This document shows positions 39,715-50,461 of a DNA stretch of 64,000 bases, one piece after another. The notes under the pieces are model-generated. The model was not told the DNA's origin and ran no database searches. It was given only the letters and a program-made list of their open reading frames with translations. A program made the position numbers and the translations under genes. Numbering within the stretch: position 1 is the first letter of the stretch; every line of letters starts with the position of its first letter. Origin of the DNA: CAVUCE01 sp963739985 (lineage in GTDB: Bacteria > Bacteroidota > Ignavibacteria > Ignavibacteriales > Ignavibacteriaceae); NCBI GenBank assembly GCA_963739985.1, contig CAVUCE010000001.1:186001-250000 (forward strand). Direction: 5' to 3'.

Positions 39715-41455
39715 CTATCTCTTTTCAATTCTTGTTATTAATACACCAATATTTCTTTCAAGTCCGTTTTTTAAATATTTATTATTTGCAGATAAATATT
39801 TTCCGGTTCCGATTATTTGTAATCGACTTTTGTTAATCCCTTTTGAAACAAAATAATTAAAAACTTCATTAGCTCTGTTATAAGAAAGTACTTTGTCATA
39901 AGAAACAGGATTATCATAATCAGTGTATCCTTCAATACGCCAGGTGCTTCCGGAATCTGCTTTAATTTCGATTGCTATTTTATTTAATTCTACAAATGCG
40001 GCAGGTAATAAAGCTGATGAGCGTCTAAAGAATAAAGCAGCATTTAAAGGATAAGATATTTGATAACTATGAATCGGTGAGTCTTCAACCTTTTGAGATA
40101 ATTTGGGTTTTTCTGTTTTTAACTTTACACTTTTCTCTTTAACAGTGCATCCTGTAGAATCTACTTTAACACCAAGAGGAGAATCGGGGCACTTATCCAA
40201 GTAATCGGGAACTCCGTCTTTATCTCTATCAAGCGGACAGCCTGTAGAATCCACCTTAACCCTAGTCGGTGTTCCGGGACATTTATCTAAATAATCTGGT
40301 ATTCCATCTTCATCCGAATCAATTGGACAGCCTATAGAATCGACTTTTACTCCTTTTAATGTATTTGGACATTTATCAAGATAATCAGCAATTCCATCAT
40401 GGTCAGAATCAATTGGGCAACCTACCGAGTCAACCGAAACTCCGCTTGGAGTATTATTACATTTATCTAAATAATCAGGAACTCCATCGTTGTCTGCATC
40501 TTTCGGACAACCGTGTTGATCAACTTTAATATTTTTCGGTGTTTGAGGACATTTGTCTAAATAGTCAGGAATTCCGTCATTATCAGAATCTATTGGACAA
40601 CCGGATGTATCAACAATTACTCCGTTTGGTGTTTGAGGACATTTGTCCAAGTAATTAGGAACTCCGTCGTTGTCATCATCCAATGGGCATCCGTGTTCAT
40701 CAACTTTTATTCCTTGAGGCGTACCAGGACAAAGATCGTTTGAATCGTTTACACCGTCTATTATCAGAGTCTTTATCTGCAAATAATGAAATTGAAATAC
40801 CGAGATTAATTTGTGAATAAGTATCTCCGTGACTGCCTATATTTAAATCATCTAAATAATCTTGTGTATTAAAATTTTGTGTGTATCCTGCAGTTACAGC
40901 AAGAAAATCATTAATAAAATATCTAAAGCCAAATTCTACATTGGAGTTATATGTTTCCCTGGAATATAAATTTTTAGAGTTATTGGGTAAACGGTTACCA
41001 TTATTATCTTTTGGATCAAAGTACAAATAATTTATACCGACAAAAAAATACGGGTAAAAATATTTAGAAATTTTATATCCAAGCTCAACTCCGGCACCTT
41101 CAATTAAAATAGAAGTTTTAAATTGTTCGGGGAATCCGGATTTTAATAATGAAATTTGCTTACCCTGCAAGTTACCCTGACCATAATAAATTCTAATTCC
41201 ACTAAAAAAGTTACTATATAAGGGAAGAAAATATTCACCGTAAACTCGCCAACCGTTATTATTAATGGAATTTGTGTAATCGGAAAAAGTAAAAGTTTCC
41301 ATAAAATCTGCGTTAATTAAAACCGAGCCACTTAAAGGATGATAAATATTTCTATTAGTTTGAGCATAAACATTATTAATATTGAATAAGAAAACACTTA
41401 TTGTAGTAATGATAAAAAATATTAATCGTTTAGAAACAATATTATTATATCTCAT
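39715..41455 (-). CDS. OmpA-family outer-membrane protein with thrombospondin type 3 repeats (apparent +1 frame break)
   Basis: The N-terminal frame (41455 down to about 40760) encodes a signal peptide and an eight-stranded barrel-like domain (VELGYKISKYFYPYFFVGINY). It then runs out of frame just where the second frame begins. Joined, the protein is about 579 residues: barrel, seven Asp-rich TSP3 repeats (SDNDGIPDYLDKCPQTPKNI), a Pro/Lys linker and an OmpA C-terminal peptidoglycan-binding domain (WRIEGYTDYDNPV, NRANEVFNYFVSKGI). One extra A near 40753-40764 (GATAATAGACGG where GATAATGACGG would keep the repeat) accounts for the break. Confidence 0.8.
40147..40731 (-). repeat. 90-bp tandem repeats encoding TSP3 calcium-binding motifs
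   Basis: Six and a half units of about 90 bp, each coding for C-x-x-TP-x-G-x-x-VD-x-x-GCP-x-D-D-x-DGxPDYLDK. They encode the Ca2+-binding linker of the OmpA-like protein. Units differ by scattered substitutions, so they are not recently amplified. Confidence 0.85.
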
Positions 41456-41766
41456 AAAATATGATCGATAAAAGTTATTGAATAAGAATGAAAATTATTC
41501 CGGATTAAAGAGGAAAAGATCTCCCTGAAATAGTGATTTCAATTTGATATAAAATGAATTTGAAATCGAAAAATAGTCTCGGAAATTTGAAAGATATGAT
41601 TAAGAATAAATTCGAGTTATTTAATCATCCGCATTGAACAAATAACTTTCAAAAAGTAATATTGAATATGACAAAAATTATTTAATAATTCATCATAATA
41701 ATGAAAGAAAAGTAAAAAAGAGCTGAAAGCCAATAGAGGCTCTCTATAATTTTTGGGGGAAGGAAA

Positions 41767-41979
41767 TTAGAAATAGTAAAAAGTTGCAAATAATAATCTG
41801 AATTTATTTACAGTTGCGCCGCTGTTAATCGTTCCATAAGAAGCACTTGTGAATTCGGTATTTAAAGCAAATGTTACCTTACCTGATTGGAAGCTTAACC
41901 TTGGAGAAATTCTGTAAACATTATCGCTATATGAACCTCTAGCAATTATTATGTTTGTAAAAATATTTTCAATTGCTCC
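41767..41979 (-). pseudogene. C-terminal remnant of an outer-membrane beta-barrel gene
   Basis: A 70-codon open stretch without a start codon encodes YRISPRLSFQSGKVTFALNT and ends LLFATFYYF before a stop. Alternating aromatic strands with a terminal Phe are the hallmark of outer-membrane porins. A TGA interrupts the frame at 41980-41982, and no upstream portion is seen, so only the last strands survive. Confidence 0.55.
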
Positions 41980-42175
41980 TCAATTTATAATTTGATTATG
42001 AAGAAATTCTTTAATGCTGAATGTAATAGTGCTTATACAAATAAGTAGGATAACCTTCTTATGAGTTCCCCTTAATTGAGTATTTATTGTTTAATTAATT
42101 TCATTATTCTGAAGCTAAAATTTCTACCGAATGAATAAAGTTACTTTTTGAATTAATTAATACGTCGCTTGGTTC

Positions 42176-42480
42176 TTATTTAATATTATTAAACCTATTT
42201 AGTTGGCAATTATCGTAACGTGTAATTTTTGATAAATGATCTTGAGATATCACTGTTGTATTTTTTGAAGTGTGTGATTTATTAGTCTGGTTTGAATAAA
42301 GTTTTATAAAATCATAAATTTCTCTACTTAAATAATTACCTTTTAGATAGTGAGTGTTATTTACTTTATAGATTTAAGAACTAATGTATAAGTTGGATAC
42401 GCGCTAACAGCATGTGAATAATTAATTATATCTAAATGCAAAGACCAATCATTATGAAGCGACGAATCCAATTTCCACCA
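42176..42480 (-). pseudogene. Possible degraded protein-coding remnant
   Basis: Two open pieces on the minus strand read like protein but lack starts. One (about 42480 to 42368) includes NDWSLHLDIINYSHAVSAYP. The other, in the -1 frame, continues to a stop at 42176-42178 and includes THYLKGNYLSREIYDFIKLY. They could be parts of one decayed gene. No family is recognised and chance open frames cannot be excluded. Confidence 0.25.
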
Positions 42481-42482
42481 TT

Positions 42483-45311
42483 TTAATTTTTCCTTTTAGT
42501 TGAGTCATCAACTAAGTAGACGATAGATTTATAACTGATTCCGCTATTAAGCGATAGTCCTATTTCACAAGTCCTACTTGTAGAATATCCATGGGAACAT
42601 TTTTCAGAAACTTGCGATTTTAAACTTTCCAAAGCTGAATTATTTAATTCAGGAAATGTAAATCCTCTATCACCTGCCCAGCCACAACATTCAATGTTTT
42701 CAGGAACAACTACTTCTTCAGCACATAATTCAGCAATAGTTTTAAATTTTTCATTTAGTCCCATTTTGATTGAACTACATGTGGTATGAATTGCAACTGA
42801 TTTTTGAGATTTCGTAAATTTAAGTTTATCAACTAAGAATTCTAATATGAAATCAATCGGCTCATATAATTTTAATTTGCTAACTAACGTTTCCTTCATT
42901 CTTAACAAACAAGGACTCATATCAACATACACCGGATACTCACCATCGTTTGAAGCTTTCAATAATGCATGTTCTAATTCCTTTGCGAGAGCATCAGCTT
43001 GATCAAAAAATCCTTTACTGGCAAAAGACATACCGCAGCATAAATTATTTAAATTATCAGGAAAGAGTACTTCAAATCCCGCCTTTTGTAATAAATGTAT
43101 TGTTTTATCGGTCAAAGATTCTTTAGTATCATAATCTTTAGAAATTCCCATAGTTCTATTTAGACAAGCAGGGAAGTAAACTACTTTTAAAGGGTTCGCT
43201 CTCTCTATGTCTCGAGGTTCAACTACATGATTATTTTTAGGTAAATATTTATTCCATTTCGGAATTTTGTTATTAGAAATTGTTCTGAAAATACTTGAAA
43301 TTGATTCCATATTTTTAGAACCAAGCAGTGAATGAAAATCATCCACAACTTTTAATAGAGCTCTTATTGCAGTTGTTGTGCCTGCAAAATGTTTTGAAAG
43401 GAACCACGCAACACTATTCGCAAAATCCGAATTATTTTTAGCTCTAAGCTCTTTTATCATTTTACCTGTATCTATTTTTACAGGACAAGCAAGTGCACAA
43501 AGTCCATCTGTAGCACAAGTTTCATCACCAAAATATCTATAGTCAGATTCTAATTCATGCAAGCGTGATAACTCAGAGTTGCTTGATTTTAATCTAGAGA
43601 TTTCTCTGTAAGCTACAATTCTATGCCTTGGAGTAATCGTAAGGTTTTGAGAAGGGCAATGACTCTCGCAAAATCCACATTCAATACATTTATCAATTAT
43701 TTCATTGGCTTCAGGCAATGGCTTCAGATTTTTTAAATGAGCGCTTTTATCAAGATTTATTATTACACCCGGGTTCAGAAGATTTTTAGAATCAAAAATA
43801 CTTTTAATTTCTTTCATCAAAAGGTAAGCTTCGGTTCCCCATTCAAGTTCAACAAAAGGAGCCATGTTTCGTCCTGTTCCATGTTCAGCTTTTAAAGAAC
43901 CATCATATTTTTTAACCACCATTTGGGTGACTTCATCGATGAATGCTTTATATCGTAATACTTCTTCTTCAGAATTAAAGTCTTGATTAAAAACAAAATG
44001 CAAATTTCCTTCAAGCGCATGTCCGAATATAATTGCGTCGTTATATCCATGTTTCTTAAACATACTTTGAAGTTCTAAAGTAGCTTCTGCAAGTCTAGGG
44101 ATAGGGAACGCAACATCTTCAATTATACATGTAGTTCCGGTTTTTCGCATTGCTCCGACAGAAGGGAAGAGTCCTTTGCGAATATTCCACAGTTTTGCAT
44201 ATTCAATTGGCTTATCAGTAAAAGTAATAGGACGAACAAGTGGAAGTATTGTAACTTCATTAGAAATAAAATCAATTTGTTCTAAAAGTTTATCTTTATT
44301 TATACCTCTAGTCTCAACAAGTAGCGCAGCTGCTTTTTCATCCAAATCCTTTAAGTATGAAGGCATTCCTTTTTGATCTTCAACAGAACGTAAAGATGCT
44401 CGATCCATAAGCTCAACAGCTTCAACCGGACAATTCTTTAAAATAAAAACCGCCTTACATGCTGTTTCAATATCAGGAAAAATTATTAACGAACTTGCCT
44501 TGTCCGCTAATTCAGGTACTGTCCGGTATGTTATTTCAGAGATAAATCCAAGAGTACCTTCAGAACCAATCATTAAATGTTGAATTATATCTATCGGATC
44601 AATGAAATCTACAAAGGCATTTAAGCTGTAGCCGGTTGTATTTTTCATCTTATATTTTTGTTTTATTCTTTCAAATAAAACCTGGTTATTTCTTATCCTA
44701 GCAACAACGGATTTAATTTTGTTTATCAGTTCAGGTTTCTTGTAATGGAATTCTTTAATGCTTTCTTCATCTGATGTGTCAACAAAAGTACCGTCGTTTA
44801 GAATAATTTTCATACTCTCAAGAGTTTTATAACTATTCTGTGCGGTTCCACAACACATTCCGCTTGCATTATTGGCTGCGATACCACCGATTTTTGCTGC
44901 ATTTATTGAAGCGGGATCAGGTCCGATTTTCTTTTTATAAGGGGCAAGAAATTGATTTGCCCGTGAGCCTAATATTCCTGGCTGAAGGGATATTTTAGTA
45001 GCATCATCAAATATTTTATACTTATTCCAGTTCTCACCAAGAACTGCTAGCACAGAATCAGAAATTGATTGGCCGGATAAGCTAGTTCCTGCGGCTCTGA
45101 ATGTAACCGGCAATTCCAATTCACTACAAAGTTTTAATAGTTCAACTACTTCTTTTTCGTTCTGAACTTTTACAACTAATTGCGGAATCAGTCTGTAAAA
45201 ACTTGCATCAGTTCCAAAAGTCAATTTTCTTAATTCATCATGGATTAGTCTAGAATTCGGAATAAAATTCTTGAGGCGGTTGTATAATTCCAAATACTTT
45301 CCGGTCAGCAT
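42483..45311 (-). CDS. FAD- and Fe-S-containing D-lactate dehydrogenase-type oxidoreductase
   Basis: The 942-residue protein combines a p-cresol-methylhydroxylase-type FAD-binding domain (VTFRAAGTSLSGQS, GSEGTLGFISEITYR), the FAD-oxidase C-terminal domain (GHALEGNLHFVF, AEHGTGRNMAPF), a ferredoxin-like region with CIECGFCESHCP and CATDGLCALACP for two 4Fe-4S clusters, and two CCG domains (NNLCCGMSFASKG, IECCGWAGDRGF). This is the domain order of bacterial Dld-type D-lactate dehydrogenases that feed electrons to quinones. Other 2-hydroxyacids are possible substrates. It lies 134 bases downstream of the PLP enzyme gene on the same strand. Confidence 0.88.
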   Translation of the reverse strand: MLTGKYLELYNRLKNFIPNSRLIHDELRKLTFGTDASFYRLIPQLVVKVQNEKEVVELLKLCSELELPVTFRAAGTSLSGQSISDSVLAVLGENWNKYKIFDDATKISLQPGILGSRANQFLAPYKKKIGPDPASINAAKIGGIAANNASGMCCGTAQNSYKTLESMKIILNDGTFVDTSDEESIKEFHYKKPELINKIKSVVARIRNNQVLFERIKQKYKMKNTTGYSLNAFVDFIDPIDIIQHLMIGSEGTLGFISEITYRTVPELADKASSLIIFPDIETACKAVFILKNCPVEAVELMDRASLRSVEDQKGMPSYLKDLDEKAAALLVETRGINKDKLLEQIDFISNEVTILPLVRPITFTDKPIEYAKLWNIRKGLFPSVGAMRKTGTTCIIEDVAFPIPRLAEATLELQSMFKKHGYNDAIIFGHALEGNLHFVFNQDFNSEEEVLRYKAFIDEVTQMVVKKYDGSLKAEHGTGRNMAPFVELEWGTEAYLLMKEIKSIFDSKNLLNPGVIINLDKSAHLKNLKPLPEANEIIDKCIECGFCESHCPSQNLTITPRHRIVAYREISRLKSSNSELSRLHELESDYRYFGDETCATDGLCALACPVKIDTGKMIKELRAKNNSDFANSVAWFLSKHFAGTTTAIRALLKVVDDFHSLLGSKNMESISSIFRTISNNKIPKWNKYLPKNNHVVEPRDIERANPLKVVYFPACLNRTMGISKDYDTKESLTDKTIHLLQKAGFEVLFPDNLNNLCCGMSFASKGFFDQADALAKELEHALLKASNDGEYPVYVDMSPCLLRMKETLVSKLKLYEPIDFILEFLVDKLKFTKSQKSVAIHTTCSSIKMGLNEKFKTIAELCAEEVVVPENIECCGWAGDRGFTFPELNNSALESLKSQVSEKCSHGYSTSRTCEIGLSLNSGISYKSIVYLVDDSTKRKN

Positions 45312-45445
45312 GTAGATCTTTCAAATAATTAAAATGAATACAAAAACTTAATAATATGTAAATAAAACTTAAGTAATTACTACGAGAAAAACAGTTATGT
45401 CCCTTCATAATAATTAAGGAATATTTATATATAACTAACAATGAT

Positions 45446-46381
45446 TTACAAAATGAGTTTCCTTTGTTTTAAGCCTCTAATACCTTGTAAACCGCCTGTA
45501 TGTATAGCTAGTATTTTGGTTCCGGAAGGGAAGTATGATTTGGAGATCAAATCATATATGCCGTAAAACATTTTTCCCGTATAGATCGGTTCCAGCTTAA
45601 TATTAGTTTTAGATTCAAAAGTTTCTATAAAATTAATAAGTTCAGGTTTTAATCTTGCGTAACCTCCAAAATGATAGTCTAAATTTATGCTCCAATTATC
45701 ACCATTGCCATATTTATAATCAGTTAAAAGGTTTGCAACATTACTTATAAGAAAAGAAGCATTTTTAAGCACTGCAAAACCAATGGCTTTCTGATTATTG
45801 CTTAAGGATGATATTATTCCTGCTAAAGTTCCTCCGGTTCCACACGCAGTAGCTACAAAATTATAATCAGAATCTGTTTTATCTAATATTTCGGATGTCC
45901 CTTTAACTGCTAATAAATTTGTGCCACCTTCCGGTATCAAGTAAAAATCGCCGAATATATTTTTTAATTCTTTTAGAACACTATCCTCAGTTTTATGTCT
46001 GTATTTTTCCCTCGACATATAATGAATCTTCATTCCATATTCATTTGCATTTGTTAATGTTGGGTTCAACGGAAGATGTTGCTCACCGCGGATAACTCCA
46101 ATTGTTCTGAATTCTAATAAATGTCCGGCGGAAGCTACAGCATGAATATGATTAGAGTATGCACCTCCAAAAGTTAATAAGCAATCAAATCCTTTTTGAT
46201 TGGCTTCAAGTAAATTATATTTTAGCTTATACCACTTATTCCCGCTGATCTCCTTGTGAATTAAATCGATTCTCTTCACAAAAAGTTCTATGCCAAATTT
46301 ATCTAAAAATTCATCATTGACTTTCTGTACCGGAGTTTTGTTAAGCTCAATCTTATTTAGAAACTCAATATTATTTTTCAT
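45446..46381 (-). CDS. ACC deaminase/D-cysteine desulfhydrase family PLP enzyme
   Basis: The 311-residue protein belongs to the fold type II PLP family of 1-aminocyclopropane-1-carboxylate deaminase and D-cysteine desulfhydrase. The PLP lysine is in SGNKWYKLKY (Lys49). The substrate-binding region is TFGGAYSNHIHAVASAG, the phosphate-binding loop is ATACGTGGTLAGI, and IAIHTGG-type sequence (LAIHTGGLQG) closes the C-terminus. Which substrate it uses (ACC, D-cysteine or another D-amino acid) cannot be decided from sequence alone. Confidence 0.85.
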   Translation of the reverse strand: MKNNIEFLNKIELNKTPVQKVNDEFLDKFGIELFVKRIDLIHKEISGNKWYKLKYNLLEANQKGFDCLLTFGGAYSNHIHAVASAGHLLEFRTIGVIRGEQHLPLNPTLTNANEYGMKIHYMSREKYRHKTEDSVLKELKNIFGDFYLIPEGGTNLLAVKGTSEILDKTDSDYNFVATACGTGGTLAGIISSLSNNQKAIGFAVLKNASFLISNVANLLTDYKYGNGDNWSINLDYHFGGYARLKPELINFIETFESKTNIKLEPIYTGKMFYGIYDLISKSYFPSGTKILAIHTGGLQGIRGLKQRKLIL

Positions 46382-46433
46382 TTGAGATATGTAAAAACCT
46401 AAATAACAACGTAGTATTATTAAATTTTACTTT

Positions 46434-48614
46434 TTACAAATTATTAAAAAAGTAATTTGATATTTTTGTGAATAAATGTATTTGAGTATTTCCTCCGGAA
46501 ATACTATGATTTCTGTTTGGGTAAACCATTAAATCAAATTGTTTAAGATCTTCTTCAAATTTATTTACGAGCTGTAAAGTATTCTGAAAGTGCACATTGT
46601 CGTCTGTTGTACCGTGAATCATTAACAGATGTCCTTTTAGTTTATTTGCGTATGTCATTACAGAGGCAGATCTGTAGCCCATTGGATTATTCTTTGGCAA
46701 GTTCATATATCTTTCGGTCCAGATTGCATCATAAAGATGAAAATCAGAAACCGGAGCGACTGAAACACCGACTTTGAAGTACCCAGCAGCTTTAGTCATC
46801 ATCATTAATGTTAAATAACCTCCTCCGCTCCATCCCCAAAAACCCAATCTATTTGAATCTACATAGGGAAGGGAAGCAAGATATTTAGCGCCTTGAATTT
46901 GATCATGAACAGCCCATTTTCCTAAATCTCCATAAACCAAATTTTTGAAAGCTTTTCCTCTTCCTCCGGTTCCGCGGTTATCCAAACAGAAAACAATATA
47001 ACCATGCTCTGCTATAAATTGGTGCCAAAGTGTCCTTTTTCCACCCCATTTATCAACAACTAATTGGGAGCCTGGCCCACCGTATCCGTAAACTAAAACG
47101 GGATATTTTTGATTAGGATCAAAATTTGTCGGTTTAATCATATAAGCATTTAGTTCTGTACCATCTTGAGTTTTTACCGTTACAAATTTTGGATAAGTAA
47201 AATTATAATCTTTTAATGCCGGGATATTATCTTCTGCAAGAACTTTAATTACGGAGCCGTCGGCTTTATTAAGAATAGTTTTTGTGGGTGTTGTTACACT
47301 CGAATATTCATCTATATATGCATTATATTTTGGTGAAAAATTTGGAATATGCCAACCATCATTTTTAGATATTCTCTCTAAATTTGTCCCGTCAAGTTTA
47401 GTACGATAGATATTTTGCTCAATAGGTGAATCTTTCTTTCCTGTGAAATAAACCCAATTATTTGCTTCATCTACTCCGATTATTTGAGAAATTTCCCATC
47501 TGCCACCAGTTATTTGTTTTAAGAAATTTCCGTAATAATTATAAAGATAAGCATGTCTAAAACCGCTTTTTTCGGAAGTCCATATTATTTGATCGGAATT
47601 TTTAAGGAATTTAATATTATCTGTTACATCAACCCATTTGGGATCGGTATCTTTTATTATGACCATACTTTTGCCGTTATTAGTATTGGCAATTAGCATT
47701 TCCATTTTATTTTGTAATCTATTTAAACGTAGTATTGCTAGTTTAGAAGAAGTATTTGTCCAATAGATTCTAGGGATGTAAATATCGTCGTTCCTTCCTG
47801 TATTCATCCATTTGGTTTTTAACGAATTTAATTCAATAACGCCAATTTTAACTATAGAATTCTGTTCTCCTGCCTTAGGATATTTTAGATTAAAAACAGA
47901 ATTGTATGTTGTCATTTCATCAACAAGATGAAATATTTTTACTCTAGTTTGATCCATTCTCCAGAATGCTATTTTTGTTCCGTCAGGTGACCATCTCCAG
48001 GCGTCTGCCATACTAAATTCTTCTTCGTATGCCCAATCAAATTCACCATTTAAAATATTTTCTGAACCATCTGTAGTTAGCTGAGTTTCTTTTCCGGATT
48101 GCAAATCAACAACATAAATATTATGATCTTTTACAAATCCAACTAATTTGCCATTCGGCGACAATTTTACATTTCTTAAATGCGGATTATTATTTGCAAG
48201 TGCTGCCACTGTTTTTGTTGATACATTAAAAAGATAGTAGGGAGCTTGTCTCGAATGTCTCCAAATTGTCGTTTCAGGTCCTTCGATTAAAAGAAATTTG
48301 CCATCTTTTGTCCAACTATAATGACTCATTCTGATTATTCTACCTTTGTACTTAAATTCGGAGCCTTTAAGTATTAATTTCTCTTTTCCGGTTTTTACAT
48401 CTTGCTGAAAGATATCCTTAAAATTGCCGGAAGGATCATCTTTCGTGTAAGTAAAAGCGCTTCCATCAGGCAGCCATTGTACATTATTTAATAATTTTGT
48501 TGTAAACTTAGATGAGTTGTAAATATCATTCAGAGTTAGATCTTTTTTACTTTGTGGAATAATAACAATAGTTGAAACAAGTAAAATTGTAAGAATGAGA
48601 ATCCTATTTTTCAT
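46434..48614 (-). CDS. Secreted S9 family dipeptidyl peptidase (DPP IV type)
   Basis: The 726-residue protein has a signal peptide (ILILTILLVSTIVIIP), an N-terminal eight-bladed propeller and a C-terminal alpha/beta-hydrolase domain. The triad is Ser in GFWGWSGGGYL (about Ser596), Asp in HGTTDDNVHF and His in YPNRNHSISG. FDWAYEEEF is the double-Glu motif that binds the peptide N-terminus in DPP IV. I start at the ATG 48612-48614, with GGGAG ten bases upstream; an upstream in-frame ATG would overlap the preceding gene and disrupt the signal peptide. It lies 37 bases after the DUF885 gene, so the two secreted peptidases are probably co-transcribed. Confidence 0.9.
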   Translation of the reverse strand: MKNRILILTILLVSTIVIIPQSKKDLTLNDIYNSSKFTTKLLNNVQWLPDGSAFTYTKDDPSGNFKDIFQQDVKTGKEKLILKGSEFKYKGRIIRMSHYSWTKDGKFLLIEGPETTIWRHSRQAPYYLFNVSTKTVAALANNNPHLRNVKLSPNGKLVGFVKDHNIYVVDLQSGKETQLTTDGSENILNGEFDWAYEEEFSMADAWRWSPDGTKIAFWRMDQTRVKIFHLVDEMTTYNSVFNLKYPKAGEQNSIVKIGVIELNSLKTKWMNTGRNDDIYIPRIYWTNTSSKLAILRLNRLQNKMEMLIANTNNGKSMVIIKDTDPKWVDVTDNIKFLKNSDQIIWTSEKSGFRHAYLYNYYGNFLKQITGGRWEISQIIGVDEANNWVYFTGKKDSPIEQNIYRTKLDGTNLERISKNDGWHIPNFSPKYNAYIDEYSSVTTPTKTILNKADGSVIKVLAEDNIPALKDYNFTYPKFVTVKTQDGTELNAYMIKPTNFDPNQKYPVLVYGYGGPGSQLVVDKWGGKRTLWHQFIAEHGYIVFCLDNRGTGGRGKAFKNLVYGDLGKWAVHDQIQGAKYLASLPYVDSNRLGFWGWSGGGYLTLMMMTKAAGYFKVGVSVAPVSDFHLYDAIWTERYMNLPKNNPMGYRSASVMTYANKLKGHLLMIHGTTDDNVHFQNTLQLVNKFEEDLKQFDLMVYPNRNHSISGGNTQIHLFTKISNYFFNNL

Positions 48615-48651
48615 AATGAATAAACTCCCTAAATATTGTGTCTTTTTAGAT

Positions 48652-50334
48652 TTACTTTGATGGCCATAATTTTGAGATTTCATCTTTAAGTCCTAAATAT
48701 TCCCAACGTTGTAATGAAATTGGTACATTTCCGTTGACTAATAAATAATCATGAAAGTTTTTAAGACTGAAGTTTTTGCCCTGAGTAAGTTTTGCATCAG
48801 ATAAAAAATTAAGTATTTGTGCTTTTCCAATTTGATATGTAATTCCTTGACCGGGAGTTGATGCAAAGAAAGCAGCTTCATCTTTTGCAGTTTCAAAATC
48901 CATTGGTGTTGTTTTTGCAAGATATTTTGCGGCTTGATTAATACCATATTTGCCTAGTGCTAAATTTACATCAACATTAACTCTTAAAGCTCTGAGACGC
49001 ATAAAATGATAAATTATTTCTCTCGTTCGTGGACTTTGATCGAATAAGCCCATTTGCAGCATCATTTCCTCAAAATAAAATCCAATTCCTTCGTTTGAGT
49101 TCGAATCAAAATAATGTCTTCTAATAGGATCATCATTCGCCCATGATCGAACGAGTTGGAAATAATGTCCGGGAAATCCTTCATGTATAATAATAGGACG
49201 AGGATCTTTAGCCGTAGCCAGTCTGAAAAATGACATATTTTCAGAAGGTTCAGGAATATAACTTACCCCATCTTCATTTAATCTTGTTGCAGAAGTAAGA
49301 TCATCGGTCATTCCTAAATCTGCAATTGGGGCCACATACTCTGGAATCAATTCATTTTTATAATGATGAACCCATTTGGGAATAGTCATCAAATACTTTT
49401 CACGAATAAAATCTCTAATTTCTTGTTCGTCTTTTATACCTTGGCTAATCTGATCGCCCACAGATTTAAATATTTTCATTTGTGGAGCATTTAAATCGCG
49501 TTGGCTCTCTAATATATCCAATGAAACAGAACGATTTAATTCAGTATGTCCAATTTCCAATAATTTCTCTGGTGAATAGGGAACTAATGCAATATTCTTC
49601 AGGAAATAGCTATAGTCATTTCGACCGACATTAAATTTATCGGCCATCGTTTCTTCATTTTCTATTAACCAATTTTTATAGCTTAAAAGCGCTTTTGAAG
49701 ATTTTATAATCGAGCTATCCAGTCTGGAATAAAATTTATTTGGGAACACTTTTTTTAATGCTATATCAACTTTTGCTAATTTTTTATCAATCCCATTTAA
49801 AATTGAAATAGCGTTTTGTGCGAAAACCTTAACCGGTTTTGATAAATTTAATTTTGCATCATCTAAAATTTTAGGAATAGCTTCTAAACGAATTATAATA
49901 TTTATGCAGTGTGAATCATTGAAGGGTTTTGTTAAAACAAGTAACTCAAGAACTTCGCCAAGTGATTGTTCAACATAAAAGTTAGGATCGCGATTAGGAA
50001 GTTTCAATATATTTAACTCCCAATTAACTCGTTCGACCGCAGAGTGGAGTAAAAGAAAATCTACACTATCTGATCTGGTCCAATTGTGTTTTGATATATC
50101 TGATAGCTTATTTTTGAAGTAAACATATTTCTTTTTGTACGAAGATAAAGCATCCGGAGAATAATTAGCACTCCAGTTATCGTGCCTTTCAATTCTTGGA
50201 ATATCATCTCCATTAATCGGTTGTTCAAGTCTTCGCCAATTAAAAAATTCTGTTGAGAATTCTTGTAAATCTTTATTAGCTTGGGGTAAAATAGATGTTT
50301 GTAGAAAGAAACAAACTAATAATATATACTTCAT
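48652..50334 (-). CDS. DUF885 family exported protein, likely metallopeptidase
   Basis: The 560-residue protein has a signal peptide (residues 1-17) and matches DUF885. The conserved motif IIHEGFPGHYFQLV (near residue 380) is an HE-xxx-H zinc-binding helix, and the second signature is NEGIGFYFEEMML, with two Glu that fit the gluzincin third-ligand position. The family consists of probable zinc carboxypeptidase-like enzymes. An AAGGAG site precedes the ATG. It is followed 37 bases later by DPP IV on the same strand, suggesting a peptide-degrading pair. Confidence 0.85.
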   Translation of the reverse strand: MKYILLVCFFLQTSILPQANKDLQEFSTEFFNWRRLEQPINGDDIPRIERHDNWSANYSPDALSSYKKKYVYFKNKLSDISKHNWTRSDSVDFLLLHSAVERVNWELNILKLPNRDPNFYVEQSLGEVLELLVLTKPFNDSHCINIIIRLEAIPKILDDAKLNLSKPVKVFAQNAISILNGIDKKLAKVDIALKKVFPNKFYSRLDSSIIKSSKALLSYKNWLIENEETMADKFNVGRNDYSYFLKNIALVPYSPEKLLEIGHTELNRSVSLDILESQRDLNAPQMKIFKSVGDQISQGIKDEQEIRDFIREKYLMTIPKWVHHYKNELIPEYVAPIADLGMTDDLTSATRLNEDGVSYIPEPSENMSFFRLATAKDPRPIIIHEGFPGHYFQLVRSWANDDPIRRHYFDSNSNEGIGFYFEEMMLQMGLFDQSPRTREIIYHFMRLRALRVNVDVNLALGKYGINQAAKYLAKTTPMDFETAKDEAAFFASTPGQGITYQIGKAQILNFLSDAKLTQGKNFSLKNFHDYLLVNGNVPISLQRWEYLGLKDEISKLWPSK

Positions 50335-50461
50335 GCTTACTCCTTAGAAAAACCGCAATGATTATTCTGTAAGATAGTAAAAATAATTATTTTAATTTTT
50401 TAGAAATTATGGAAGGCTTAAATAATAAACATGCAAGTATATCAAAATATCCATTATGAAT

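Noticed and set aside
40147..40731. CRISPR-like tandem repeats
   Set aside because: The 90-bp units are coding, diverged and without spacers; they encode TSP3 motifs.
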